Source of the DNA: Gammaproteobacteria bacterium 42_54_T18
GTDB taxonomy: Bacteria > Pseudomonadota > Gammaproteobacteria > Pseudomonadales > Ketobacteraceae
Reading direction: 5' to 3'
Assembly: GCA_002163245.1 (NCBI GenBank)
Contig: MAAL01000084.1
Coordinates: 1-64,000 of the forward strand
DNA: 64,000 nucleotides
The position numbers and the translations under genes were made by a program. The notes under the pieces were generated by a model, which was not told the DNA's origin, did not search any database, and worked only from the letters and a program-made list of their open reading frames with translations. The first letter of the stretch is position 1; the number at the start of each line of letters is the position of its first letter. Positions 37,401-45,471 of the stretch are shown here, in pieces.

Positions 37401-37571
37401 TCTCTGTGTTAGAAAACCGACTTTATTAATGTCTGAGCGCATCTGGTTAGTGAGTTTGCGGGTTTTTACATCTAGGGCAGTAAAGCCGATGCCTTCTTCA
37501 CGAGATAATTTTGGAATATCATCAAAAACACGGCTACGAGCTGCGCTAAGAATTTTCATTTGTGTTGTCAT
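34458..37571 (-). CDS. tnpA: Tn3-family transposase
   Basis: 1037 residues, the normal size for Tn3-family TnpA. N-terminal DUF4158-like DNA-binding region (to about 170: SREEGIGFTALD...) and C-terminal DDE catalytic domain (about 590-1000). Visible catalytic surroundings are VMTSSDREAPYM, the STDTHGYTEAIFAG motif with the second Asp, and the C-terminal ISWKHINMMGIFDF corresponding to the conserved W-x-H-I-N block. The reading frame is intact. No serine resolvase adjoins it; the only recombinase nearby is the decayed tyrosine recombinase 1.2 kb beyond the candidate end. 37572-37862, upstream, has no gene and contains AT-rich promoter-like DNA. Confidence 0.93.
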   Translation of the reverse strand: MTTQMKILSAARSRVFDDIPKLSREEGIGFTALDVKTRKLTNQMRSDINKVGFLTQRAYFQAKGRFFNSSKFKPVHIRMAERSLGIKNSIDISKYNPKTASHHRAIILEAYGWKPYTPSDRKALEQHALLLADKQKDSELILFSLLDHCWKNKTEVPGYNEFVDVISNAFIEFEETMRERVVSNITDEQKTALISLIDSPDIASQFSEIKRINQSTTQRKLNYNAEILKRFKEVFFIIKPLLDEINLTSEAVKHLSEQVHKSTLNQTRKIKDINKKCLLLAAFVQDQYYLRQDYAVDAFIKTIRGIVNQAKKHNRSLKEKDEKELYTANKSVVNSAKTSTQILKLIFDLSRDPDINLAEKNEKVLHLAESYFESEEPDLIGHIGRLETSLKNYDLSINFYQFLFEKSNSLQRSFSPIIKILTFDEKNSCPDIVSAIKFFNDEDTSMTNDAPSEFMTKKDEKVVFSESDFPLVTKYKVKLFTAIEKAIRKKRLCLKYSYRYKASHTYMISDEQWGMRKNEFIKAAGLTKYANGKSVVSKMGKSLTDTYMQVNKRYLADENEYLKVDESGAWKLSDYEPKFDTTKYIPELLSDSKPVLLYELLSEIDSYTNFSESFRHHSNKNSKKSVENKLIFATLMSLGTNLGHTDLARASRGILEKQMRDTEKLWLTKESLKKANQCIVEFIQELPLPTIYNDQGSMMHTSSDGKKVVVAVNSLLANYSYKYYGKEQGVTVNSFLDDKQSFFHVNVMTSSDREAPYMMDGLSKSKSSPFHESNLEYLDNTDDSEHKHSTDTHGYTEAIFAGLHFLDVSFAPRIAKLNKQTIYGYEAKSLRRNTKNPIAPNSAINKKLILDNWDDILRLMATIKLNYCSASLMFKMLSASAADSPLYAALKEFGRLIKSKFILNYIDDDELRRSITKQLNRVELGQKLGRAVFYGRSGHLHVGTDTEMQRVMTCKTILQNAIILWNYLFLSDYYNELSSDDERRAVSEMISKGSVISWKHINMMGIFDFDHDQPLSFKSTIKQMMSIVMVDWEDTDN

Positions 37572-37862
37572 GTTTGACTCCAGTTGTTTGTTGAGCGAAA
37601 ATTCTACACTCAGGCCTTCTGGAGAGGTAAGAAGTAACCGTAATTAGCTACAGTTATAAGAATGGCTGTTGCTATAACCGCAATTCGTATTTTTTGTAGT
37701 GTACACAACAATTTTTGTTCATAAACCAACCGCCCAGCCTATATTTATTCCTACTTAATTAAGTTTGTCGTTACGTGTGCTTAATATATTTTTGTATTTC
37801 AATATTTCCTAAAGATCGTTGTACAATGGAAATATTTATAACAACAAGACAAACAAAACTGC

Positions 37863-38681
37863 ATGGATCCTACCTCTGAGCTGTACGAATCTTTACAGAA
37901 AGCATTTGATCACTTTAACCGCAGCCTATTTCAAGGCAAGTTGCCCAATGTTATTTTCACGGTTCAGCGAAAAAAAGGAGTAATGGGGTACTTCGCCCCC
38001 GACCGATGGGGGAACCTTGGAGGTAAGCGATGCCATGAGATCGCAATCAACCCTTCCTATATCGCAAACTCTCGGTTAATCGAGGTCATGCAAACACTTG
38101 TTCATGAGATGGTTCACAGTTGGCAGTTTTGCTTTGGGTCACCAGGGAGAGACTATTACCACAATAAGGAATGGGCTCATAAAATGATCAAGATTGGGCT
38201 TATGCCCTCTACTACAGGTGAACCTGGAGGAGCAATTACAGGGCAACAGATGGGGGATTACATAGTCGAGGGAGGACGGTTTTTAGTTGCTTTTAACGAC
38301 TTAAAGGATATTGAAAAATTCCAACTATCTTGGATTGATCGCCGTGCTCTTCCGAGGCTGTTCGAACCGATTGTTGCCAGCCTTGAAGAGAATGGGAAAG
38401 GAAGCACGGGTTACTCTTTGCAGGATTCCAAAGATATAGTCGCCGGCAACCCCAAATTAGCTGAGCCAGAAGGAGGTCCTTTCCCTACCCATTTCATTGA
38501 ACCTACGGATTTCAGTTATTCTGAAATTATGCCTGATACGTTTATTGTAGATGAAGCTCCACCACGTAAAACACGTTATCGATACATATGTTATGGCTGT
38601 AACTCAAAGGTGTACGGTAGGCCGCGCCTGAACATTAGATGTGATGACTGCAACCAAGTATTTGAATGTGAGAAGGTATAA
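37863..38681 (+). CDS. SprT-like zinc metallopeptidase-fold protein
   Basis: 272 residues. SprT-like domain (about 8-115) with active-site HEMVHSW at 81-87 and a downstream His (YYHNKEWAHKM) as third ligand. A C-terminal zinc ribbon follows (CYGCNSKVYGRP ... CDDCNQVFEC, near 245-270). Eukaryotic SprT proteins (Spartan) cut DNA-protein crosslinks; bacterial ones are widespread on plasmids and mobile elements with no settled role. It opens a small island with a regulator, a winged-helix-like protein and a helicase. The region just before ATG 37863 is AT-rich. Confidence 0.85.
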   Translation: MDPTSELYESLQKAFDHFNRSLFQGKLPNVIFTVQRKKGVMGYFAPDRWGNLGGKRCHEIAINPSYIANSRLIEVMQTLVHEMVHSWQFCFGSPGRDYYHNKEWAHKMIKIGLMPSTTGEPGGAITGQQMGDYIVEGGRFLVAFNDLKDIEKFQLSWIDRRALPRLFEPIVASLEENGKGSTGYSLQDSKDIVAGNPKLAEPEGGPFPTHFIEPTDFSYSEIMPDTFIVDEAPPRKTRYRYICYGCNSKVYGRPRLNIRCDDCNQVFECEKV

Positions 38682-38728
38682 GACAATTCCAGTTATTTGA
38701 CAGGATATAACCACGATAAGCGGTTTAC

Positions 38729-38968
38729 TTAACGTGCGCCCAATGCGTTTATATCCATGACGTGAGGTAAGAGCTTACAAGGCGAACAACGCAACGCAGA
38801 TGACAACATGTAGACTTTCTCGAGAGAGATATTTACTTCTCCACGCTCAATGCGGCCAACATAGCTACGATCGATCCCAGACTGAAGGGCAAGATCATCT
38901 TGTGATATTCCCCGTAGTTCTCGTGTTTCTCTAAGCTTTATCCCGAACTCAGAAGCTAAATCCTGCAT
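38729..38968 (-). CDS. Xre-type helix-turn-helix regulator
   Basis: 79 residues consisting almost only of the Xre/Cro HTH (LRETRELRGISQDDLALQSGIDRSYVGRIERGEVNISLEKVYMLSSAL). It is similar to short regulators of restriction-modification and defence islands. It is divergent from the winged-helix/helicase pair and convergent with the SprT gene, so it probably represses the 150-bp promoter region shared with the helicase operon. Confidence 0.88.
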   Translation of the reverse strand: MQDLASEFGIKLRETRELRGISQDDLALQSGIDRSYVGRIERGEVNISLEKVYMLSSALRCSPCKLLPHVMDINALGAR

Positions 38969-39122
38969 GCCAACAGCCCTTTTTTTAAAAGGTGAACTAT
39001 CGGTAGTTGCGGATTATTTAACCACGGACTATAATCCGCGTTTTGTAACGGTAGTGATTGTTATTTCACATTTCGTTTTCTGAAAACCTCCCCTGATACT
39101 ATTTAAACTACTTAGCGTGAAA

Positions 39123-39671
39123 ATGATGTCTACCGCACGAATACAACTTAATCCTGAGTTACACGAGATCCTAACTAACACCAATTTTGATGACTTTACA
39201 GTTTTACAATTAAGAGATAAGTATCAAAAGTTGACGAATAACCGAATTCCGGATGCATCTGATGCGAGAAGGTATGTGTACGCCCAATTAAAGAGGCTTG
39301 TGGAAAAGGGGCTTTTGGTAAAAGAAAAAAGGGCAGGGCAGAGTAAGCATTCGTATCGAAAAACAAACCGCTTCTGTACGTCAGTGCTCTATCCTAAAGG
39401 ACAGCTTCCCTCTGACCACTCCCAAATAACAAGAAATGAATCCTCATGTTCTGACGATGCCTCTACATTTCTATATTCAAAACTAAAGCGATATAAACTT
39501 GAGCTATTGACCGCAATTGGGGAATCTGACGAGTATGAATCACTATATACTGAGCTACCGTCAATGGGGGATGAACTTAGAGCAAGGTATCGCCAATCCA
39601 AGGATTATTCATCAAAAATGCTTGGAAAGGTAAAGGCTATAGAATCTCTTATAGAGCAACTGCCTTCGTGA
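39123..39671 (+). CDS. protein of unknown function with N-terminal winged-helix-like domain
   Basis: 182 residues from ATG 39123 (a GTG at 39117 and an ATG at 39126 are alternatives). Residues about 20-75 (FTVLQLRDKYQKLTNN ... ARRYVYAQLKRLVEKGLLVKEKRAGQ) read as a winged helix; residues 120-180 form a predicted helical pair (YSKLKRYKLELLTAIGES, SKMLGKVKAIESLIEQL). I do not recognise a family. Its stop overlaps the helicase start (GTGA), so the two are coupled, which suggests a DNA-recognition partner for the helicase. Confidence 0.8.
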   Translation: MMSTARIQLNPELHEILTNTNFDDFTVLQLRDKYQKLTNNRIPDASDARRYVYAQLKRLVEKGLLVKEKRAGQSKHSYRKTNRFCTSVLYPKGQLPSDHSQITRNESSCSDDASTFLYSKLKRYKLELLTAIGESDEYESLYTELPSMGDELRARYRQSKDYSSKMLGKVKAIESLIEQLPS

Positions 39672-41092
39672 AAAACACCTTCGTGTTAAGAAAATGGCAA
39701 AAACAATGCGTCCAACAAGTTTTGAGAAAATACCGCCAGGGTAAAAGACATTTTTTGTGTCTTGCCACGCCAGGTGCCGGCAAAACACTGATGGCAGCGG
39801 AAGTCGCCAAACAGTTACTGGATCGAAAAAACATTGAATTCGTTTTGTGTTTTTCACCATCCAAAATAGTTGCGAGAGATTTCCAAATAACGCTAGAAAA
39901 GCATCTAAGGAATCGTCTCGATGGAGCCTTGGGTTCAATCGGTAGCTCATACACCTACCAGGGAATGCAATCCATCCCCCCTGAAATTTGGAAACTGCTG
40001 GAGTCGTTCAATGTGCTAGTGATTTTTGATGAAATCCATCATTGTTCAGGTTCAAAAGAAGAGGGCGCTAATGTTTGGGGGCAAACCATATTAAATAGGA
40101 TAAATCAAAAGGCAGCATTTTCCCTGGCACTATCAGGTACTCCATGGCGTTCAGATAATCTCCCAATTGTGTTATCAGAATACTATGATGGACGTATATC
40201 TTGCGACTTTGTGTATGGACTATCCGAGTCCATCAAAGATAATGTCTGTAGGCGTCCGCAGATAATAGCTATTGATAATGACAGAATAATTTACCAACCC
40301 CATGAAGGTGATCGTAAAACCTTCAAATGTTTTTCTGATTTACTTAACGAAACAACTATTCCGTATCAGCGACTCATTGAAACTCGATCTTTTAACGAGC
40401 AAATGCTAAAAGTAGCAGACAAAAAACTTACAGAGATTCGACGTGCGGTACCAAATGCAGGAGGGTTGGTTGTAGCAACATCGGTGTCTCACGCTCAACA
40501 ACTCTACTCTTACATCAAAAATACATTGAAGAAATCTGTCACAGTTGTTAGCTACAGGGATAGTAATGCCACAAGTATCATTCAGGATTTCAAGAATGAC
40601 ACCACTGTCTGGATTGTTTCGGTAGGGATGATCAGTGAAGGAACCAACATACCTAGGTTACAAGTTTGTTGTCATTTGACACGGATTAAAACTGAGCTTC
40701 ACTTTCGACAAATATTAGGGCGTATCATCCGTTCCAACGCCATAGAAAAAACTAACGCCTACTTGTACATACCAGCACATGCAGACCTTGTGGCGTACGC
40801 TACCCGTGTGGCTGAAGATATTCCAGATGTATGTGGAGTATTCCAACAGATTGCAGGGAACGGTATTCCAAATGATGAGTTGCCGGAACTTCATATGGCA
40901 GCATATGAGAGTACGGTAACGTCTCACGATCAATTACTCTTGGGTACACAAGGAAATTCCTTTGATTCACAGGAGTGCAATGAAAAAAGACCAGCCACTG
41001 TGTCGACTTTATTACGCGACTACGACTGTAGTTTGGATGTATCGGGGCGATACAAAAAACAAGTTATAGCGTTTAGCAGCCCTTTGTCTTAA
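39668..41092 (+). CDS. superfamily 2 DEAD/DEAH-type helicase
   Basis: 474 residues from a GTG at 39668. Motif I ATPGAGKT (33-40), motif II DEIHH (121-125), motif III SGTPW (156-160), motif V SEGTNIP (323-329) and motif VI QILGRIIRS (348-356). The arrangement is that of the RecQ/UvrB/type-III-restriction branch (ResIII-like), without a nuclease or other extra domain; the C-terminal 100 residues are not recognised. It is translationally coupled to the winged-helix-like gene. Helicases of this kind are common cores of anti-phage systems and of DNA repair modules on mobile elements, but the exact gene set here does not match one I can name. Confidence 0.9.
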   Translation: MKNTFVLRKWQKQCVQQVLRKYRQGKRHFLCLATPGAGKTLMAAEVAKQLLDRKNIEFVLCFSPSKIVARDFQITLEKHLRNRLDGALGSIGSSYTYQGMQSIPPEIWKLLESFNVLVIFDEIHHCSGSKEEGANVWGQTILNRINQKAAFSLALSGTPWRSDNLPIVLSEYYDGRISCDFVYGLSESIKDNVCRRPQIIAIDNDRIIYQPHEGDRKTFKCFSDLLNETTIPYQRLIETRSFNEQMLKVADKKLTEIRRAVPNAGGLVVATSVSHAQQLYSYIKNTLKKSVTVVSYRDSNATSIIQDFKNDTTVWIVSVGMISEGTNIPRLQVCCHLTRIKTELHFRQILGRIIRSNAIEKTNAYLYIPAHADLVAYATRVAEDIPDVCGVFQQIAGNGIPNDELPELHMAAYESTVTSHDQLLLGTQGNSFDSQECNEKRPATVSTLLRDYDCSLDVSGRYKKQVIAFSSPLS

Positions 41093-41132
41093 AAGTTGGA
41101 GGCATAAACGCAAAGTAATCACGAACTTAAAA

Positions 41133-41345
41133 ATGCCACTTTTAGAAGTTTGGCGGGGTGAATGGTCAGAGTTTTATGCATCCTGGGCGAGAAAGAATAC
41201 GCTGACTTTTGACGTGGCAGACTATTACATTACAGGTTCGTGGTGGGCTGATACCATAGCTACAATTGTGTTTTCAGGGTTGACATTTTTATTGGCGTTT
41301 ATGATAAGGTCTAGGCGGCTAACAAGTAACGGTATTGGGCGATGA
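41133..41345 (+). CDS. small single-span membrane protein, cassette-like
   Basis: 70 residues with a soluble N-terminus (EVWRGEWSEFYASWARKNTLTFDVADYY) and one membrane helix (DTIATIVFSGLTFLLAFMI), ending in a basic tail. I do not recognise a family. The stop lies inside an attC-like site (41317-41373), the usual layout of an integron gene cassette. It could equally be the last gene of the helicase operon, 40 bp before. Confidence 0.55.
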   Translation: MPLLEVWRGEWSEFYASWARKNTLTFDVADYYITGSWWADTIATIVFSGLTFLLAFMIRSRRLTSNGIGR

Positions 41346-41373
41346 AGCCGCGCCCATGCTTTAAGCGTTATTT
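41317..41373 (+). repeat. attC-like recombination site
   Basis: GGCTAAC at 41317-41323 and AAGCGTTATTT at 41363-41373 resemble the R'' and R' sites of attC (TAAC ... GCGTTA). Between them TTGGGCG and CGCCCA form the central stem around ATGAAGC. The outer arms pair only through TAAC/GTTA, so it is degenerate; no integron integrase is in the window. Confidence 0.4.
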
Positions 41374-41479
41374 GCGACATGAAGTTGCATGAATATATGT
41401 TGTATATCTGGATTTAATTGGCAGACGTTTTAATGAAGAAAGAAAGTTATCTTTGAATTAAAACACAATTAATTCTGGT

Positions 41480-42783
41480 AGCGCAACCTGGAGTTCTACC
41501 TCCAGTATCCTACCCACCATGCGAAAAGGATTTGGTATGAAGCGCTGGGAACAATGTACCCTGTTAAGAAGAGCCGTGAGGTGAATCGGAACTGCGAGTG
41601 TCACGCGGTCGGGGGCTAGGATGGAGAAATATGATGAACATAAGTAAAGAATCGTTGACGTTCCGTGAGATTACAGATCAGCCAAAGACACTGACAGGCT
41701 GTAACCAAAAGGTAAGCGATCCCGGTGCAACCTTGATAACGTGGGTTGTACGTAGACACTGAATCGCCGGAATACAGATTCCATCTACGTTTCTCGTTAA
41801 GGTATTTATGCAGAACATGGCAATGTCGTAGAGCCTTCAAGGAGGAAGAAGGTAACCCGTGAGGGAGCTGGAGACTCTGCGTCGATAAGATGGTGGAAAA
41901 AGCGAATGATTTTCTGTAATGGAAAATATACGGGTTCAAAATTTGCCCGACACGAAAGTGGGCAGACGTCCTATCCTGGTGCTTCGTTGCAAGAGAGCTT
42001 GTAGAATGGATTTTATGAAGGAAGGCAAATGACGGCACTTGTTGCTGGTGCACCTTCGAGCGATGCTGAAAAGTGGAACAATATTAATTGGAAAACTGTT
42101 GAAGCACACGTTTATCAACTACAGGTGCGTATTGCAAAATCTATCCGTGAAGATAGGTGGGGTAAAGCGAAAGCTTTACAGCATGTTCTATCGCGGTCAT
42201 TTATGGCGAAATTACTTGCCATAAAAACAGTTGTATCCAATAAAGGGAGCCGAACTGCCGGTATTGATCAGGTATTATAGAAATCACCAGGGCAATATTG
42301 GAAAGCGGCTCACAATTTAAAACCACAAAACTACCGTGCACAACCATTAAGGCGCATTTATATTCCCAAGAAGAACGGTCAGCGTCGTCCATTGGGGATA
42401 CCTACTCTTCATGACAGAGCCATGCAAGCGCTGTTTGCGTTTGGGTTAAAACCTATTGCGGAAACAACGGGAGATAAACACTCCTATGGCTTTCGTGAAA
42501 AGCGTAGTTTGCATGATGCGAGCAAACAGGGTTTCATCATTCTTGCACAGAAAATATTTGCGCAGTGGATTCTTGAAGCGGATATTAAAGCCTGTTTTGA
42601 TCGTATCAGCCATGAATGGTTACTGAAGAACATACCCTTGCCAAAAAGGATATTAGGGCAATGGCTTAAGTCGGGATTCATTGAAGGAGAACACTTTCTC
42701 GAAACGGAAGACGGGACCCCGCAGGGCGGAATTATTTCGCCGATATTATGTAATATGGCCTTGGATGGCCTAGAAGGGTTCCA
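41480..42783 (+). mobile_element. group II intron fragment, truncated by an IS1111-type element (5' limit approximate)
   Basis: About 550 bp of structured non-coding sequence (domains I-IV of a group II intron, with GGTAAGCGATCCCGG and GAAGGTAACCCGTGAGGGAG) precede a maturase reading frame. The 3' part, including domains V and VI, is absent because an IS1111-type element begins at about 42784. The 5' end cannot be placed exactly. 41374-41480 carries nothing recognisable. Confidence 0.7.
42029..42783 (+). pseudogene. group II intron reverse transcriptase/maturase, nonsense codon and 3' truncation
   Basis: The N-terminal RVT_N domain (WKTVEAHVYQLQVRIAKSI) starts at ATG 42029. TAG at 42278 falls where homologues have Trp (GIDQVL*KSPGQYW), a single-base nonsense change. 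The frame continues with RT domains ([57 protein letters not shown]) and is cut at the IS boundary before the YADD active site. It is dead. It belongs to a different intron lineage from the one at 45472-46720. Confidence 0.88.
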
Positions 42784-42897
42784 ATGTAATGAACCATCCC
42801 ACCCTCTAGTTGGTCTAATCAATCTAGCTTGTCCACTCAATTTTACCGACCGACTATTCAAATTGGTCATTTGTATAGTCGGCAGCGAGGTTTAAAA

Positions 42898-43929
42898 ATG
42901 AATATTTTCTTATTAGGTATAGATATTGCTAAGAACGTTTTTCAACTACATGGTGTTAACCAAGCAGGCAAGGCAGTTTTAAAAAAACGAATCAAACGCG
43001 ACAAATTGCCTGATTATGTGGCGAATTTAACGCCTTGTACCATTGTCATGGAATCTTGTGGTGGGGCAAACTATTGGGCAAGGGTTTTCCAAAGAAGTGG
43101 CCATGCCGTAAAATTAATTAGCCCTCAATTTGTGAAGCCTTTCGTCAAGACAAACAAGAATGATGCCAATGACGCAGAAGCAATAATCGAAGCTGCTAGC
43201 AGGCCCTCGATGAATTTTGTTCCGATCAAGCATGTTGAGCAGCAGGACATACAGTGCGTACACCGCATACGAAGTCGTATCGTAAAAAACAGAACAGCAT
43301 TGATCAATGAAATTCGAGGGCTCAATCTTGAGTATGGGGTGACGATTCCTCTAGGTGCATCTAAAGTCAAAAACTTGCTGCTAGACATCATTGCCAATGA
43401 AAGCAATGAATTAACACCGATGACGCGTGTAATGATGCAAGAACTCTACGATGAGCTAGTCGACATTGAAATACGATTGAAAAATCTGGAAAGAAAGATA
43501 AAACATATCTGCAAACAGAATGAAGCCTGCAGTCGAATACTGAAAATTCCGGGTGTTGGCGAGCTAACAGCAACCGCTATTATTGCTGCTGTTTCCAATC
43601 CTGATGAGTTTAAAAACGGTCGCCATATGTCGGCGTGGTTAGGCCTGGTGCCAAGACAGTCCACCAGTGGAGACAAGCAGGTTTTACTGGGCATTAGCAA
43701 GCGGGGTGATAGATACCTTCGTACATTACTTATTCACGGCGCTAGAGCCGCATTGACGCACTATAAAAACACGGATAACGATTACGGTCATTGGCTAATA
43801 AAGAAAAAAGCCACCCTAAGTTTTAACAAGGCTGCTGTAGCGTTAGCGAACAAGAATGCACGTATTATTTGGTCACTACTTAAAACTGGCAAGGAGTTTG
43901 ATTCTAACAGTCAACAGGTCGCTGCTTAA
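42898..43929 (+). CDS. IS1111-group (IS110-family) transposase
   Basis: 343 residues from ATG 42898. N-terminal RuvC-like DEDD domain (IFLLGIDIAKNVFQLHG, first Asp at 10; VMESCGGANYWAR; KTNKNDANDAEAIIEAA) and C-terminal Transposase_20 domain with serine (IPGVGELTATAIIAAVSNP; MSAWLGLVPRQSTSGDKQVLLGISKRGDRYLRTLLIHGARAAL). The length and intact frame suggest an active enzyme. These recombinases are directed by an element-encoded bridge RNA. Confidence 0.93.
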   Translation: MNIFLLGIDIAKNVFQLHGVNQAGKAVLKKRIKRDKLPDYVANLTPCTIVMESCGGANYWARVFQRSGHAVKLISPQFVKPFVKTNKNDANDAEAIIEAASRPSMNFVPIKHVEQQDIQCVHRIRSRIVKNRTALINEIRGLNLEYGVTIPLGASKVKNLLLDIIANESNELTPMTRVMMQELYDELVDIEIRLKNLERKIKHICKQNEACSRILKIPGVGELTATAIIAAVSNPDEFKNGRHMSAWLGLVPRQSTSGDKQVLLGISKRGDRYLRTLLIHGARAALTHYKNTDNDYGHWLIKKKATLSFNKAAVALANKNARIIWSLLKTGKEFDSNSQQVAA

Positions 43930-44181
43930 TACACAATATTAAGTGGTTAATTTCAATACAACGTAACATTCCACAAGTTTGCTAATGTTAATTTCTAATT
44001 GATGAGTAATAGGTCATCCCAACTCTTTTTAAACCTGAGATGCGACGCGGCCCTTTGAGGTCATGGTTCCGATGAGGAAAAAGAGTGCGGATTTACATCA
44101 GGGCACAAGCACATGCTTAGATGCCGAATATACGACTGCAACTTAAACCTATAACATAATCTAGAAATTGGCTTGCAAAAA
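43930..44181 (+). ncRNA. candidate bridge RNA region of the IS1111 element
   Basis: About 250 bp of non-coding DNA lie between the transposase stop and the right sub-terminal repeat, where IS1111-group elements encode their bridge RNA. GAGATGCGACG at 44037-44047 is the exact reverse complement of CGTCGCATCTC at 44197-44207, on the right junction/flank. That is what a guide loop matched to its target would look like. A long-range hairpin is the simpler alternative. Confidence 0.45.
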
Positions 44182-44268
44182 GGGATGGTTCAAATACGTC
44201 GCATCTCGGGGAGCTCAGGCATGGTATGTTAGAATGTTATTTCCAATTCATCCCCAATTGAGCAATAC

Positions 44269-44984
44269 ATGATCTCTTTCAAAGGCCGACACACTCCCAA
44301 ATCAATCATCCTTCAGGTGTCCGCTGGTACTGTGCTTACTCGCTTAGCTATCGAAACATTGAAGAAATGATGGCTGAACGTGGTCTTAAAATTGATCATA
44401 GCACACTGAATCGATGGGTTATTCACTACGCTCCAAAATTGGAAAAAGCCTTTCATAAAAAGAAGAAAAACCCCGGAAATCGCTGGCGAATGGATGAGAC
44501 GTACTTAAAGGTAAAAGGTGTTTGGAAATACTACTACCGCGCCGTTGATAAGCAAGGCAATACCATCGACTTTCTTCTTACATCCAAGCGGGATACCAAG
44601 GCTGCAAAGCGTTTCTTCGATAAAGCCATTGGGCGAAATGGCAAACCAGGCTTAGTGAATATCGATAAAAGCGGTGCTAACAAAGCTGGTATTGGGCTGT
44701 ATAATCGTGATAATAATCGACGTATAAAAATCCGTCAATGTAAGTACTTAAACAACATTATCGAGCAAGATCACCGGCGAGTAAAGCGGATTACTCGATC
44801 GATGTTAGGTTTCAAAAGTTTCCACTCAGCACAAAGTACTTTGGCAGGTATTGAGCTAATAGCGATGATTAATAAAGGCCAGATGAAGAAAAATATGGTG
44901 GGTACTTTGTCGCCTGCAGAGCAATTCTACGCTTTAGCTGGTGTGTCACGACGAAAGATCAAAGATCTTTCTTGCTGTACTTAA
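44269..44984 (+). pseudogene. IS6-family transposase with an N-terminal frameshift
   Basis: ATG 44269 begins MISFKGRHTPKSIILQ, then the frame shifts by one base near 44317 and continues VRWYCAYSLSYRNIEEMMAERGLKIDHSTLNRWV. Next is the DDE domain of IS6/IS26-like enzymes: first Asp in WRMDETYLKVKG, second in VNIDKSGANKAG, Glu in NIIEQDHRRVKR, and SMLGFKSFHSAQSTLAGIE. About 230 residues in all. Without the frameshift it would be normal. No clear IS6 terminal repeats were found around it, unlike the related copy at 51682-52091. Confidence 0.85.
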
Positions 44985-45471
44985 GATGAGGGAAGGCCCC
45001 TCGGTTTCGGTAACCAAATACTGAAATCAAACTACCCTATGCGGCTTTCATTAAGAGTGTTGGTCGTGAGCGATAGGGAAAAGGCAGAATTAAATCTGTT
45101 ATGTAGGTTCTGTGGAGATGAATGCAAATGAACCACCGATAAGGTGTCGATATGTATATATGCTGTCAAAACCAAGAGCCCAGCTTTCTCTTGGGATGAG
45201 CTTTAACGTGATTTGGATACGGGTAAGGTGGCAGCCGGTATGGAGGTGGCATGAACGCAGAACAGGCTTTAGTACGGAACGTGAGAACCTGTCGTTCTGA
45301 TGTTAAGGGAGACATCCAAATGGTTAATACCCATAAGGATTTGAGTACCAATGCAGAGCACAGGGGCGGACCACTGCGTAGTAGTGTTGAAATTTCTGTA
45401 ATGGAAACGGAGCGAAGGCAGTGGCTTGTCCAGTTTAATTTATTCGATCAACCATACGTGGGAGGAATTGA

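Larger units (their letters stand above)
42784..44197 (+). mobile_element. IS110-family element, IS1111 group
   Basis: The sub-terminal inverted repeat TGAACCATCCC at 42790-42800 is matched by GGGATGGTTCA at 44182-44192. Between them lies one transposase gene with a long non-coding 3' region. IS1111-group elements have such sub-terminal rather than terminal repeats and no target duplication, and carry the guide (bridge) RNA in the 3' non-coding end. The outer limits are estimated a few bases beyond the repeats. Confidence 0.75.
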
